A stretch of DNA of 64,000 nt from Bacillota bacterium (GCA_012837385.1 DURH01000020.1:191972-255971); one strand, 5' to 3'. Positions 16,689 to 26,820 are shown, counted from the first letter of the stretch. Numbers and translations: made by a program. The notes: generated by a model from the sequence alone, not told the origin.

Positions 16689-17735
16689 GTGTTTTTAGCA
16701 GAAATATTAAAGAACCGTTTCCAATCTGTTGCCATAATTGGAATGGCCAAGAACACCGGCAAGACCTACACCTTTAACCAGTTAGTTATGGAAGGGCGTA
16801 AGCTGGGTCTGCAGCTGGCCCTGACATCCATTGGGCTGGATGGGGAGGAGCGAGACAGCCTCTATCTCCACAAGAAACCCCGCATAATGGTCTATCCTGG
16901 TATGATTACAGCCAATGCCAAGGCTCTCTTAGTGAGCAGCGGATTGGACTATGAGGTCTTAGGTGCCACCGGAGTGGGCACCCCCCTAGGCGAAGTGGTG
17001 CTATCCCGCATTTTGAGCGCAGGCAGAACCATCTTGGCTGGCCCCGGTTCCGTCCAGGGGCTTGCTGCAGTGAAACGCAGACTGGAGGCCATGGATGTCG
17101 ATCTACTCCTGGTAGATGGTGCTGTGGACCGCCGTTCGTTTTCTGCTTCTGTGGTCACTGACACTGCTGTATTGGCAGTGGGGGCCGAGGTGGCCTGGGA
17201 TCGGACCTTGCTTTTGGAGAAACTTCGGCATTATCTCGCCGTATTAACGCTGCCGGGATTGACCGACCCCGCGGTAGCCCAGCTCTGTAAAGAGGCCCCA
17301 GAGGATGCAAAATTGATGGTGCTCACCGCAGACGGCTGCGCATACAGCGTGAGATCAGAAGAGTTTTTCCAGCAGGGTGGGTTCTTAGACAGACCCGAGT
17401 TTAAAAATGCAAAGCTTGTCTATGTAAAAGGAATGCTGACCGACGCGGTGCTGACCAAGATTTGGGGAAGCGCAGCCAGGCCAGCTTCATTTACCCTTGC
17501 GGCTTCTGATCCCACCAGTGTCTTTTTGGGTCCGCGCAGTCTGGCCAAGTTAGCTGCGCAGGGCGTCGCCCTACGAGTGGTTGATTCTCTTCACCTTAGT
17601 GCAGTCACTGTCAACCCCTTTAACAGTAGGTATGGTTACGCTGAGCCCGTTCAACTGCTGCAGGATGTGGGCCGCGCTGTCTATCCGCTTCCGTGTTTTG
17701 ATCTGCGCTTAGGACTCCGCTACCAGCCTGAGTAA
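16689..17735 (+). CDS. kamB: KamB, P-loop protein of the lysine aminomutase cluster
   Basis: 348 residues, cytosolic, with a Walker A loop IGMAKNTGKT (residues 17-26) at the N-terminus. Further along come ATGVGTPLGEVVLSR and LLLVDGAVDRRSF, the latter likely Walker B-like. Homologues occur only beside lysine or ornithine aminomutase genes, always with the MutS-like KamC; the precise activity is not established. Together with KamC, an ATP-driven maintenance or reactivation role for the B12-dependent mutase is inference. GTG 16689 behind TAAGGAGG; 11 bases separate it from kamC. Confidence 0.75.
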   Translation: MFLAEILKNRFQSVAIIGMAKNTGKTYTFNQLVMEGRKLGLQLALTSIGLDGEERDSLYLHKKPRIMVYPGMITANAKALLVSSGLDYEVLGATGVGTPLGEVVLSRILSAGRTILAGPGSVQGLAAVKRRLEAMDVDLLLVDGAVDRRSFSASVVTDTAVLAVGAEVAWDRTLLLEKLRHYLAVLTLPGLTDPAVAQLCKEAPEDAKLMVLTADGCAYSVRSEEFFQQGGFLDRPEFKNAKLVYVKGMLTDAVLTKIWGSAARPASFTLAASDPTSVFLGPRSLAKLAAQGVALRVVDSLHLSAVTVNPFNSRYGYAEPVQLLQDVGRAVYPLPCFDLRLGLRYQPE

Positions 17736-17746
17736 GGAGGAGATCG

Positions 17747-19375
17747 ATGCAGTTTCTTGATGTGGAAACAAGGCGCGCTCTGCATTTTGATGGGATTTGG
17801 GCGCGGATCAATCCTGTGTCACCGCTGGGCAGAGCCAAAAAGCGCCAGGCGGAGGCCTTCCTGCCTCACCAGGTAGGCGAGCTCGAGGATGAGCTCTGCC
17901 GCTTGGAAAGAGCGACGGCTGGTCTGCGAGGAGATCCAGGTGCCGCTGACAATCTGCTCTATCTCCTGGGCAGCCTTGTTGATCTTCAGACCACTCTCCA
18001 GCGCAGTCAGCAGGGAACCACTCTGGATGACACTGAGTTCTACGAAGTCAAGAAGCTCCTGATCATCGCGGAGAAAGTCGCAACTGAGTTGGAACGGCTC
18101 AAATGGGCTGAGCTTCTCCCTCATGAGCTGGACCTCTGTCCAGATCTGCGGGTTTTGTTGAGCAGGGGACAGGGAAACAGAGAGAGCTTCTACCTGGCTG
18201 ATGCCTATGACGACAACCTGGCAGCAGTGCGTCAAAAGCGCTTGGCTGTGGAAGAACACCTGGCGGAGTATCGCTCAGCTGCGGAGGCAAAGGTAACTGC
18301 GTCCACAGGCAGGATCCTCTCCATGGAAGGTGAGATCGCAGTCAGCCGCCGCGACATGGAAGTCATCACAGAGCTGGAGGCTATTGCAGAGCTTGAAAAA
18401 GTTCAGGAGTCAGCTGAGGCCGTCACCTTCCGCCTGAAGGAAGACCAGCAGCTCAGGGAGATGCGCCAGCACCTTGGGCTTCTGCGGGCGGAGGAGGAAG
18501 CGTGCAAGGAGCGCATCAAGCGGGACCTGACTGCGTCAGTAGGAACTTACGCGCCTCGCCTACTCAGAATCTTGGAACTCTTGGGACTCTTAGATTTTCT
18601 TCTCGCCAAGGCGAGATTTTGTGCGGAAATCAAGGGGGTCAAGCCGGTACTCTGGGCAGACCCGGTCCTCAAGATCGAGCAGGGCCGCGACCTTACGGTG
18701 GAGGACGAGGTGGTGAAGGCCGGTCTCAATTACTCCCCTGTGTCCCTGCGCCTACAGCCCGGGGTTACTTTGATTTCAGGGCCTAATATGGGGGGCAAGA
18801 CTGTAAGCCTCAAGACGGTGGGCTTGCTCACAGCCATGGCACAGTATGGCCTGCTGGTCCCTGCGGTATCCTTCCAGCTGCAGCCTCGGAGTTTTATCAG
18901 AGCCCACTTGGCTGGTGACGGTATGGTGCAGGGTCTAAGCAAGTTCGCCAGGGAGATGTTATTTCTGCGGGAAGCGATCAACCACAGCCAGGAAGCTGGT
19001 TTGATTCTCATAGACGAGCTGGCCCATGGGACCAACCCCGCGGAAGGAGCAGCTGTGGCCCAAGCTGTGGTGGAAAGGCTCCTTGATCAGAATGCGATCA
19101 CCGTGATCACCACCCACTTTCCGTCCTTAGCCCGGGTGTCGGGGATCTGCCATTACCGAGTCAAGGGTTTGAATAAGGAGGAGCTCAGAAGAAAGGTGGA
19201 TCTGCTTTCTTCCCAAGGTATTACAGTTTTGCAGAGGCTGATGGATTACCGCCTAGAACCGGCGGTACCCGGTGACATTGGTAGTGATGCCGTTCTTGTA
19301 GCTGAAGCTATAGGGCTTGAACCTGGAATTATAGCAAGGGTTAAGGATCTGCAGAGGAGGGAGACCCGTGGGTAA
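17747..19375 (+). CDS. kamC: KamC, MutS-like ATPase of the lysine aminomutase cluster
   Basis: 542 residues. The N-terminal half is helical and charged, with coiled-coil-like stretches; the C-terminal half is a MutS family ABC ATPase: Walker A SGPNMGGKTVSLKTVG (about 343-358), and Walker B LILIDELAHGTNPAEGAA. It lacks MutS mismatch-recognition and Smr nuclease domains, so DNA repair is unlikely. In lysine and ornithine fermentation clusters such a protein always accompanies the mutase. It overlaps kamD by 8 bases, implying translational coupling with the enzyme it may serve. The true mutS2 lies at 49884. Confidence 0.82.
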   Translation: MQFLDVETRRALHFDGIWARINPVSPLGRAKKRQAEAFLPHQVGELEDELCRLERATAGLRGDPGAADNLLYLLGSLVDLQTTLQRSQQGTTLDDTEFYEVKKLLIIAEKVATELERLKWAELLPHELDLCPDLRVLLSRGQGNRESFYLADAYDDNLAAVRQKRLAVEEHLAEYRSAAEAKVTASTGRILSMEGEIAVSRRDMEVITELEAIAELEKVQESAEAVTFRLKEDQQLREMRQHLGLLRAEEEACKERIKRDLTASVGTYAPRLLRILELLGLLDFLLAKARFCAEIKGVKPVLWADPVLKIEQGRDLTVEDEVVKAGLNYSPVSLRLQPGVTLISGPNMGGKTVSLKTVGLLTAMAQYGLLVPAVSFQLQPRSFIRAHLAGDGMVQGLSKFAREMLFLREAINHSQEAGLILIDELAHGTNPAEGAAVAQAVVERLLDQNAITVITTHFPSLARVSGICHYRVKGLNKEELRRKVDLLSSQGITVLQRLMDYRLEPAVPGDIGSDAVLVAEAIGLEPGIIARVKDLQRRETRG

Positions 19376-20954
19376 TCAGCAGCTGACCTTAGATCTGGAA
19401 AAAGTGGCCAGGGCGCGGGAGCTGGCGAGGAGCATAGCCCTGCAGGTGCAGCAGGAGATTGATCAAAACACTACAGTAAGCATTGAACGAACCGTCGCCC
19501 GCCTGTTCGGAATAGACGGAACCAATGCAAACGGAGTCCCACTGCCCAATGTGGTGGTGGACCAAGTGGCTGAAGCTGGGCAGCTCCAGCGGGGCATAGC
19601 CTATTGGCTGGCCAATGGCGCGGCCGCTTTGGGCAAAGCACCGCAGCAGGTTGCTGAGGCCTGTGCCCAAGGCTTGGACCTATGTTCCTTGGGAGTGCAG
19701 GATCCTAACCGCGTCGCGGAGATTATGGAAACGTACACCAGCCAAGCTTTGCAGGCCATTAAAGAACAGCGCAGAGTACGCGAGGAAGCGGTGGCCAGGT
19801 TAGGCATGGGCCCCAGGCCACTGAAATACGTTATTGTAGCCAGCGGCAACATTTTCGAAGATGTTAAACAAGCCCAGTCGGCAGCTCGCCATGGGGCAGA
19901 TATTATTGCCGTGATCCGCACAACAGCGCAAAGCCTCTTAGACTATGTTCCGTATGGGACCACTACCGAGGGTTTCGGTGGAACCTATGCTACCCAGGCC
20001 AACTTCAAGCTGATGCGCCAAGCCCTGGATGAGGTTAGTGAGGAAGTCGGCCGTTATATTCAGCTCGTGAACTACTGCTCGGGGCTGTGTATGCCCGAAA
20101 TAGCGGCCATGGGAGCTTTAGAGCGCTTGGACATGATGTTGAACGATGCCATGTACGGGATATTATTCCGTGATATCAACATGGATCGCACCTTTGCGGA
20201 TCAGTACTTTTCCCGCATGATCAATGCCTACGCTGGCATTGTCATCAACACGGGGGAAGACAACTACCTAACCACCGCCGATGCCTTTGAACAAGCCCAC
20301 ACCGTGTTAGCCTCCAATTTCATCAATGAACAACTTGGCCTCCAGGCTGGGCTGCGGAACTGGCAGCTGGGATTAGGCCATGCTTTTGAACTTGATCCCA
20401 ACACGCCCAATGGCTTACTCTACGAAATAGCCATGGCGCAGACCATCCGTCAAATCTTCCCTGAGGCTCCCCTCAAGTACATGCCTCCCACAAAGCATAT
20501 GACAGGAGACATCTTCCTCGGCCATGTCCAGAACGCCATGTTTAACCTAGTTTCTGTGCTCACGGGCCAGAGCATACATCTTTTGGGTATGCTCACGGAG
20601 GCCATTCATACGCCGCACCTCAGTGACCGTATCTTGAGCATCGAGAATGCCCAGTATGTGATGGACAATGCCCGTGATCTAGGTGGAGAAATCAGCTTTA
20701 GGCCAGACGGTATCATTCAGAAACGCTCCGCAGAGATTCTCGACCAAACCGTTGAGTTCTTAGGGGACATAGCCGCCAAGGGGCTGAAACGGGCCATCAG
20801 CGAAGGGTGGTTTGCGGACATTAAACGGCCCGTGGCAGGCGGCAAGGGCTCCGATGGAGTGATTTCCAAGGGCCTGGATTACGTCAACCCGATTATGGAA
20901 GAGATGCGGCGGGAACTGGGAAGCAACTCGGCAGGAAAGGGGGAAGAGCGGTGA
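19368..20954 (+). CDS. kamD: lysine 5,6-aminomutase alpha subunit
   Basis: Large subunit of the adenosylcobalamin- and PLP-dependent mutase that moves the terminal amino group of beta-lysine (or D-lysine) from C6 to C5. 528 residues, close to the usual ~515-520. Seen: the TIM-barrel core with PLKYVIVASGNIFEDVKQAQ, the DIIAVIRTTAQSLLDYVPYG loop and KYMPPTKHMTGDIFLGHVQN, all strongly conserved in the family. Start GTG 19368 after GAGGAGGG, overlapping kamC; stop overlaps kamE by 4 bases. Acts as a complex with KamE, which supplies the B12 ligand. Confidence 0.96.
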   Translation: MGNQQLTLDLEKVARARELARSIALQVQQEIDQNTTVSIERTVARLFGIDGTNANGVPLPNVVVDQVAEAGQLQRGIAYWLANGAAALGKAPQQVAEACAQGLDLCSLGVQDPNRVAEIMETYTSQALQAIKEQRRVREEAVARLGMGPRPLKYVIVASGNIFEDVKQAQSAARHGADIIAVIRTTAQSLLDYVPYGTTTEGFGGTYATQANFKLMRQALDEVSEEVGRYIQLVNYCSGLCMPEIAAMGALERLDMMLNDAMYGILFRDINMDRTFADQYFSRMINAYAGIVINTGEDNYLTTADAFEQAHTVLASNFINEQLGLQAGLRNWQLGLGHAFELDPNTPNGLLYEIAMAQTIRQIFPEAPLKYMPPTKHMTGDIFLGHVQNAMFNLVSVLTGQSIHLLGMLTEAIHTPHLSDRILSIENAQYVMDNARDLGGEISFRPDGIIQKRSAEILDQTVEFLGDIAAKGLKRAISEGWFADIKRPVAGGKGSDGVISKGLDYVNPIMEEMRRELGSNSAGKGEER

Positions 20955-21697
20955 ATTCGCAGATCATCAAACCCTATGGCGATTCGTGGGGGGATGGCCA
21001 AGTCCAACTCAGCTTTACCCTGCCCCTTCCTGCAGGACCTCGGGCTCAAGAGGCTGCCAAGAGGCTGGCCGCTCAGATGGGCTTGGATAATGTTCAGGTT
21101 GTCCATATGAAGGACCTCCATGGGTTTACCTACTTTATCCTGTACGGCAGCTGCCGGCACAGCGTGGATGTGAGTGCCATCCCAGAGCTGGAGGCGGAGG
21201 AACAGCCGATGGACTTCGAGGAAATCAACGCCTTTATCCAAGCACGAATCGGGCGCAAGCTTGTGGTGGTGGGAGCCTGTACAGGTACCGATGCCCACAC
21301 TGTTGGCCTGGATGCCATTATGAACATGAAAGGGTACAAGGGTGAGTACGGGTTAGAGCGCTATCCCATGATTGAGGCCGTCAATTTGGGCAGCCAGGTG
21401 CCCAATGAAGTGCTGCTGCAGAAAGCAGTGGAGGTCAAGGCGGATGCGGTGTTAGTGTCCCAAGTGGTCACGCAGAGAGATGTGCATATCCAGAACTTGA
21501 CCCAGCTGGTGGAGATGGCTGAGGCGGAAGGCCTGCGGCCCAGGTTGATTATGGTGGTGGGCGGGCCCCGCATCGATAGGGCTTTAGCAGCAGAGCTGGG
21601 TTTTGATGCAGGATTCGGAGTTGGAACAACAGCGAGGGACGTTGCTGGCTTTCTGGCCAAGGAAATGGCCCGCAGGCTGGAAGGCGAGGTCAAGTAG
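20951..21697 (+). CDS. kamE: lysine 5,6-aminomutase beta subunit
   Basis: Small, cobalamin-binding subunit, 248 residues. Seen: B12 signature GTDAHTVGLDAI with Asp114, His116 (lower axial ligand) and Gly119 of DxHxxG, and eleven residues later Lys127 in NMKGYKGEYG, which matches the spacing of the Lys that forms the PLP imine in the Clostridium enzyme. The Rossmann B12-binding domain follows, ending with MVVGGPRIDRALA and GFDAGFGVGTTA. GTG 20951 overlaps the kamD stop, fitting stoichiometric synthesis. Confidence 0.96.
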   Translation: MNSQIIKPYGDSWGDGQVQLSFTLPLPAGPRAQEAAKRLAAQMGLDNVQVVHMKDLHGFTYFILYGSCRHSVDVSAIPELEAEEQPMDFEEINAFIQARIGRKLVVVGACTGTDAHTVGLDAIMNMKGYKGEYGLERYPMIEAVNLGSQVPNEVLLQKAVEVKADAVLVSQVVTQRDVHIQNLTQLVEMAEAEGLRPRLIMVVGGPRIDRALAAELGFDAGFGVGTTARDVAGFLAKEMARRLEGEVK

Positions 21698-21716
21698 TGC
21701 AGAGGGGGAATAGACT

Positions 21717-22106
21717 ATGCAGAGTGTGATTCGTGTACGGGTCAGCGCTGACCAGGCCCACTACGGAGGGGGGTTGGTGGCCGGTGCTTTCATTTTGCAG
21801 CTTTTTGGAGATGCAGCAACTGAGCTGCTCATCCGCCACGATGGCGATGAAGGGCTGTTTCTCACCTACAGTGAAGTTGTCTTTAAAGCTCCGGTCTTCG
21901 CAGGAGACTTTATTGAGGTTCAGGCTGGGATCACTGAGGTGGGGAATACCTCGCGTAAGATGGAGTTTTTGGCGGTGAAGCAGATAACCAGGCCCCAAGA
22001 CCCGAATCTACCGCCTTCAGCCATGGATGTGCTGGAGGAGCCCGTAGTGGTGGCTGAAGCTAAGGGCGTGTGCGTGGTGCCCAAAGATAGGCAGAGGAGG
22101 CGATAG
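21717..22106 (+). CDS. kal: 3-aminobutyryl-CoA ammonia-lyase
   Basis: Removes ammonia from L-3-aminobutyryl-CoA to give crotonyl-CoA. 129 residues, a single hot-dog fold: [19 protein letters not shown], then [20 protein letters not shown] and [18 protein letters not shown], as in the family. It sits between kamE and kce, its normal place. ATG 21717 behind GAGGGGGA. Confidence 0.92.
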   Translation: MQSVIRVRVSADQAHYGGGLVAGAFILQLFGDAATELLIRHDGDEGLFLTYSEVVFKAPVFAGDFIEVQAGITEVGNTSRKMEFLAVKQITRPQDPNLPPSAMDVLEEPVVVAEAKGVCVVPKDRQRRR

Positions 22107-22108
22107 CT

Positions 22109-22930
22109 TTGTCCAAGCTGATTATTACCGCGGCTCTTACCGGGGCAGAGGTGACCAGGGCACAGCAGCCCAATCTACCTATCACGCCGCAAGAAATTGC
22201 CGCTGCGGCTTTAGAGGCCTACGAAGCAGGAGCCTCAATTGTACATGTGCATGCCCGCCTTACTGATGGTACCCCTACGCAGGATAAGCAGGTCTATGGA
22301 GAGATTCAGAGGCTGGTGGCAGATAGCTGCCCCGTCATTTTCCAGCCTTCCACAGGCGGTGCAGTGTGGCACAGCGCCGAGGAACGCCTCCAGCCCTTGG
22401 AGCTAAATCCCGAGATGGCCACCTTGAGCACCGGTACCTGCAACTTCGGGCGAGACATTTTTGCCAACCCCCAAGACTTCATGGAACAGGCTGCTCGTAC
22501 CATGTTGGAGCGGGGGATCAAACCTGAGTTTGAGATATTCGAGGCAGGCATGATCGACAACGCCCTGCGCTTGGTGAAACAGGGCTTGGTGCGGGAACCA
22601 CTCCACTTCAACTTGGTGTTGGGAGTGCCCGGTGCCATGGCCGGCACCATTCGCAACTTGGTGTTCTTAGTGGATGCGCTGCCCGTTGGCTCTACTTGGA
22701 CAGTATCGGGTATCGGACGGTTTGAAACACCCCTGGCTGCTGCAGCCATCGCCATGGGGGGACATGTCAGGGTTGGCTTTGAGGACAACATCTATTACCG
22801 CAACGGAGAATTGGCTGTTAGCAACGGCCAGTTGGTGGCCAGGATTGCTCGCCTCGCCCATGAACTGGGACGGGAAGTGGCCGATCCCCAGGAGGCCCGG
22901 GAGATTCTGGGACTTGACCGAAAGACATAA
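22109..22930 (+). CDS. kce: 3-keto-5-aminohexanoate cleavage enzyme
   Basis: Zn-dependent BKACE family enzyme: 5-amino-3-oxohexanoate plus acetyl-CoA gives 3-aminobutyryl-CoA and acetoacetate. 273 residues, a TIM barrel. Seen: IITAALTGAEVTRA, the metal pair SIVHVHARLTDG (His46, His48), QPSTGGAV, EFEIFEAGMIDNAL, and GHVRVGFEDNIYYRNGELA near the C-terminus. TTG 22109 start two bases after the kal stop, with GAGGAGG upstream. The conserved Glu and Arg positions of the Kce subgroup (rather than other BKACEs) are assigned from context. Confidence 0.93.
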   Translation: MSKLIITAALTGAEVTRAQQPNLPITPQEIAAAALEAYEAGASIVHVHARLTDGTPTQDKQVYGEIQRLVADSCPVIFQPSTGGAVWHSAEERLQPLELNPEMATLSTGTCNFGRDIFANPQDFMEQAARTMLERGIKPEFEIFEAGMIDNALRLVKQGLVREPLHFNLVLGVPGAMAGTIRNLVFLVDALPVGSTWTVSGIGRFETPLAAAAIAMGGHVRVGFEDNIYYRNGELAVSNGQLVARIARLAHELGREVADPQEAREILGLDRKT

Positions 22931-22950
22931 AACACAGAGGGAGGGCTGAC

Positions 22951-23613
22951 ATGCCGAAGGTTTTATCAGTGCCAGAGGCTGTAAGGCAGGTAATGGACGG
23001 AAGCACCGTGATGATCGGAGGATTTTTGAGCTGTGGGGCTCCTCACGAGCTCCTTGCTGAGCTGGCTCACCGCGGTGTCCGCAACCTCACCGTTATCGCC
23101 AACGACACTGGTGTCCAGGGTGATGGCATTGGTCTTTTGATCAGCGCTGATGCGGTGACGAACTTGATCACCAGTCACATTGGCACCAATCCTGAGACTG
23201 GGAGAAGAATGATCGCAGGGCAGCTGAACGTGGAATTGGTGCCGCAGGGGACTTTAGTAGAGCGAATCCGCTGCGGGGGAGCTGGCTTGGGAGGGGTACT
23301 CACGCCCACGGGAGTGGGTACCATTGTGGCCGAAGGCAAAGAGGAGATCACCCTTAACGGCAGGACTTATCTTTTGGAGACAGCACTGCGGGCAGATGTT
23401 GCTTTGATCAAGGCTTGGAAGGCAGATCGCCGGGGCAACTTGGTGTACCGCAAGAGTGCCAGGAATTTTAACCCCATAATGGCCATGGCCGCAGATCTGG
23501 TCATCGCAGAGGTGGAAGAGATCGTTGAGGTTGGGGAGATTGACCCTGATCAGGTAGTCACTCCAGGCATCTTCATTGACGTCTTAACAAGGGGCGTGAA
23601 GACTGATGAATGA
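22951..23613 (+). CDS. atoD: CoA transferase subunit A (butyryl/3-acid:acetoacetate type)
   Basis: Alpha subunit of a class I CoA transferase that activates acetoacetate by taking CoA from butyryl-CoA, acetyl-CoA or similar. 220 residues. Seen: VMIGGFLSCGAPHELLAEL (family GGFxxxGxP), LISADAVTNLITSHIGTNP, and GVGTIVAEGKEE. It overlaps subunit B by 8 bases. In this cluster acetoacetate from Kce is the evident acceptor; the CoA donor cannot be read from sequence. Confidence 0.93.
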   Translation: MPKVLSVPEAVRQVMDGSTVMIGGFLSCGAPHELLAELAHRGVRNLTVIANDTGVQGDGIGLLISADAVTNLITSHIGTNPETGRRMIAGQLNVELVPQGTLVERIRCGGAGLGGVLTPTGVGTIVAEGKEEITLNGRTYLLETALRADVALIKAWKADRRGNLVYRKSARNFNPIMAMAADLVIAEVEEIVEVGEIDPDQVVTPGIFIDVLTRGVKTDE

Positions 23614-24274
23614 CGAACTGAAGAGGATGATCATTGCCCGGCGCATTGCCGAAGAGCTGTCTGATGGTGATGTGGTCAACTTGGGAATCGGGCTTCCCAC
23701 CATGGTTGCCAGGTATATCCCTCCTGGGATCAATATTATCTTGCAGTCGGAAAACGGCTTTTTGGGCCTGGGGCCTGACCCCGCTCCAGGCGAAGAAGAC
23801 CCCGATTTGGTGAATGCCGGTGGCAAGCCTGTTACCGTACTACCTGGTGGAGCCTTTTTCGACAGCGCAGATTCTTTCGCCATCATCCGCGGCGGACACG
23901 TAGATGTTACTATCCTAGGCGCCCTCGAGGTAGATTCCTGGGGGAACTTGGCAAGCTGGATGGTTCCCGGAAAGATGGTTCCAGGAATGGGTGGAGCCAT
24001 GGACCTAGTCGTGGGGGCCAAACGAGTTATCGTGGGCACCAGTCACACCACGAAGAATGGGGAACCGAAATTGCTCAAGGAGTGCCGCCTGCCCCTTACC
24101 GCTGTGTGTGAGGTCGACCTGGTCGTAACAGAGCTGGGGGTATTCAGCATTAAGCCAGGCACAATGATTTTGCTGGAAAAGCACCCCAACTACACGGTGG
24201 ATGAGATCAGGGCGGTGACGGAAGCGCCCCTGAAGGTCTCCCCACAGCTGAAGGATATGGTTGTGCAGGCATAA
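23606..24274 (+). CDS. atoA: CoA transferase subunit B
   Basis: Beta subunit carrying the catalytic Glu49 in the SENGFLGLGP motif, which forms the glutamyl-CoA thioester. 222 residues. Also VVNLGIGLPTMVARYIP and GAMDLVVGAKRVIVG. Its frame is open and complete, and it follows subunit A in an overlapping pair as in atoDA/ctfAB operons. Confidence 0.94.
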   Translation: MNDELKRMIIARRIAEELSDGDVVNLGIGLPTMVARYIPPGINIILQSENGFLGLGPDPAPGEEDPDLVNAGGKPVTVLPGGAFFDSADSFAIIRGGHVDVTILGALEVDSWGNLASWMVPGKMVPGMGGAMDLVVGAKRVIVGTSHTTKNGEPKLLKECRLPLTAVCEVDLVVTELGVFSIKPGTMILLEKHPNYTVDEIRAVTEAPLKVSPQLKDMVVQA

Positions 24275-24303
24275 ACTTGGGCTGTTGAGAAGGAGGTTTG
24301 GCA

Positions 24304-25614
24304 TTGAGTGCGGTAGGAAAGGAAAGCATGTTGCTGGACCAGCCCTGGCTGAGGTGGGGCTGTACCGAGAGCGAATGGCGTGATTGGCGCTGGCAGGTGC
24401 GGAATCGCATCCAGAGTGTGGAGGCCCTCCGTCAGGTTGTGCCTTTAACCGAGGCGGAAATGGAGGACATTGCCAAGGTTTTGGAGACTTTCCGTATGGG
24501 GATCACGCCTTATTACGCATCCCTCATGGATCCTGATGATCCAAGGTGCCCAATTCGGCGCCAAGCCATACCCACCATCTATGAGACCTTTGCGGGCAGG
24601 GCGGATATGCACGATCCACTAAGCGAAGAGCAGGATTCGCCAGTACCGGGCCTGACTCATCGCTATCCCGATCGCGTGCTGTTTTTAATCACCGATCAAT
24701 GTTCTATGTACTGTCGACACTGCACCAGGCGCCGCTTTGCGGGTCAAAGGGATGCTGGCGTGTCTTGGGACCTGATTGAACAGGGGATAGATTATATTAA
24801 AAAAACTCCAGCTGTGCGTGATGTTTTGCTCTCAGGGGGAGACGCCCTGCTTATGGCTGACCACAAGCTGGAAGAAATCATCAAACGCTTGAGGGAGATT
24901 CCCCATGTGGAGATTATCCGCTTGGGTACCCGGACACCAGTGGTAATGCCCCAGAGGATCACTGACGAACTAGTCAATATGCTGAAGAAATACCATCCCA
25001 TCTGGCTGAACACCCACTTCAACCATCCTAAGGAGATCACAGCGGATTCAAAGGCGGCCTGTGAGAGGCTCGTTGATGCTGGCATCCCTGTGGGCAACCA
25101 AAGCGTGCTGCTGCGGGGTGTGAATGACAGCCCAGAAATCATGAAACAGCTGGTTCTGGACTTGGTGAAGATCAGAGTACGGCCCTACTACATCTATCAA
25201 TGTGATCTTTCCATGGGCATAGAGCATTTCCGAACAAAGGTCTCCAAAGGGTTAGAGATTATGGAGGCGCTGCGGGGCCATATTTCAGGCTATGCGGTGC
25301 CCACTTACGTGGTGGATGTCCCTGGCGGAGGAGGCAAGACGCCTGTACTGCCCCAGTACCTGATCAGCATGTCACCTACCAAGGTAGTGCTGCGCAACTA
25401 CGAAGGGGTGATCGCCACCTATGCCGAGCCCCAGTATATTGACGAGGGTTGGGAGTCCCAGGCAGGGCAGAGGGAGTTTGGCGGTGTAGCTCAGCTCCTG
25501 GAGTCCAGGGAAAACCGTTCCATCGAGCCAGCGACCCTCGCGAGGCGCAGCCGCAATCCACGGAGCAAGGCACCAGGTGCCGGGTCAGATCAACCAAAAG
25601 GAGGATGGTCATGA
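24304..25614 (+). CDS. kamA: lysine 2,3-aminomutase
   Basis: Radical SAM, PLP-dependent enzyme converting L-lysine to L-beta-lysine, the entry step. About 436 residues. Seen: iron-sulfur motif CSMYCRHC (Cys133, Cys137, Cys140), [11 protein letters not shown], and the PLP lysine in [11 protein letters not shown] (Lys345). TTG 24304 is seven bases after AAGGAGG; TTG 24298 would be too close. The last ~35 residues are a Pro/Arg/Ser-rich tail longer than in Clostridium KamA; it overlaps the thiolase start by 4 bases and contains that gene's ribosome site. In many clusters kamA is first; here it is tenth. Confidence 0.95.
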   Translation: MSAVGKESMLLDQPWLRWGCTESEWRDWRWQVRNRIQSVEALRQVVPLTEAEMEDIAKVLETFRMGITPYYASLMDPDDPRCPIRRQAIPTIYETFAGRADMHDPLSEEQDSPVPGLTHRYPDRVLFLITDQCSMYCRHCTRRRFAGQRDAGVSWDLIEQGIDYIKKTPAVRDVLLSGGDALLMADHKLEEIIKRLREIPHVEIIRLGTRTPVVMPQRITDELVNMLKKYHPIWLNTHFNHPKEITADSKAACERLVDAGIPVGNQSVLLRGVNDSPEIMKQLVLDLVKIRVRPYYIYQCDLSMGIEHFRTKVSKGLEIMEALRGHISGYAVPTYVVDVPGGGGKTPVLPQYLISMSPTKVVLRNYEGVIATYAEPQYIDEGWESQAGQREFGGVAQLLESRENRSIEPATLARRSRNPRSKAPGAGSDQPKGGWS

Positions 25615-26792
25615 GAGAAGTGGTAATTGTGAAAGCACTGCGGACAGCCGTAGGTAGTTTTGGCGGTACGCTGAAGGATCTTACTGCGGCTGACCTAGGT
25701 GCTGTCGTGATCCGCAGGCTTTTGGAGGAAACGGGGCTGCCCCCTGAAGAACTTGACGAAGTGATTCTTGGTAATGTGCTGCAGGCAGCTTCTGGCCAGA
25801 ATCCTGCCCGTCAGGCCGCGATCAAAGCCGGCATTCCGGACACAGTCCCCTCTTTTACCATTAACAAGGTTTGCGGATCGGGCCTCAAAGCGGTGGGGCT
25901 GGCGGCTCAAGCCATCCAGGTTGGCGACGGAGATGCGTATCTGGCTGGCGGAATGGAAAGCATGAGCAACGCTCCCTACGCGGTTCCTAGAGCGCGTTGG
26001 GGTGCCAGGATGGGGCACAGCCAGCTTGTGGACACCATGATTCAAGATGGCTTGTGGTGCGCCTTCACCGATGTACACATGGGAGTCACTGCTGAGAGTA
26101 TTGCAGAGCGCTGGCAGATCAGCCGGGCGGAGCAAGATGAGTTTGCCGCATCCAGCCAGCAAAAGTGCCAGGAAGCGCTGGAAGCAGGCCGTTTTCAGGA
26201 TGAGATCGTGCCCGTGATTATCCCTCAGCGCCGGGGAGATCCTATCGTGTTCGACCGAGATGAGTATCCTCGCGCCGGGGTTACTGTTGAACAGCTGTCC
26301 AAACTCAGGCCCGCTTTTAAGCCAGATGGTACAGTTACCGCGGGAAATGCCTCGGGAATCAACGATGGTGCTGCCGCCCTCTTGGTGATGTCCCGGGAAA
26401 AGGCAGAGAGTTTGGGCCTAAAGCCTCTGGCCCGGATACTGGCCTATGCTTCTTCAGCCCTTGACCCAGGTATCATGGGCATGGGGCCCGTTTCGGCAAC
26501 CCGCAGGGCCCTTGAGCGATGCGGCCTTGATGTTGGCGATCTGGATCTGATCGAAGCCAACGAAGCTTTTGCCGTGCAGTCTGTTGCAGTCGCCCGGGAG
26601 CTGGGCTTGGATCCAGCCAAGGTGAATGTGAATGGTGGAGCCATTGCCCTGGGGCATCCCATCGGTGCGAGCGGCGCACGCATTTTGGTAACGCTCCTGC
26701 ATGCGCTGGAGCAAAGACAAGGTAGGTTGGGCTTGGCCACCCTGTGTATTGGCGGAGGTCAAGGCTATGCCGTAGTTGTGGAGAGATTGTAG
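25611..26792 (+). CDS. thlA: acetyl-CoA acetyltransferase (thiolase)
   Basis: Splits acetoacetyl-CoA to two acetyl-CoA, finishing the acetoacetate arm of lysine fermentation. 393 residues. Seen: active Cys88 in [30 protein letters not shown] with the catalytic His, and the C-terminal CIGGGQG loop. ATG 25611 has AAAGGAGG seven bases upstream; the frame is open further up within kamA but the family start fits here. Symbol thlA/atoB by context. Confidence 0.94.
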   Translation: MREVVIVKALRTAVGSFGGTLKDLTAADLGAVVIRRLLEETGLPPEELDEVILGNVLQAASGQNPARQAAIKAGIPDTVPSFTINKVCGSGLKAVGLAAQAIQVGDGDAYLAGGMESMSNAPYAVPRARWGARMGHSQLVDTMIQDGLWCAFTDVHMGVTAESIAERWQISRAEQDEFAASSQQKCQEALEAGRFQDEIVPVIIPQRRGDPIVFDRDEYPRAGVTVEQLSKLRPAFKPDGTVTAGNASGINDGAAALLVMSREKAESLGLKPLARILAYASSALDPGIMGMGPVSATRRALERCGLDVGDLDLIEANEAFAVQSVAVARELGLDPAKVNVNGGAIALGHPIGASGARILVTLLHALEQRQGRLGLATLCIGGGQGYAVVVERL

Positions 26793-26820
26793 TTTCAGCC
26801 AAGTCTTGGAGGTGAGCAGG

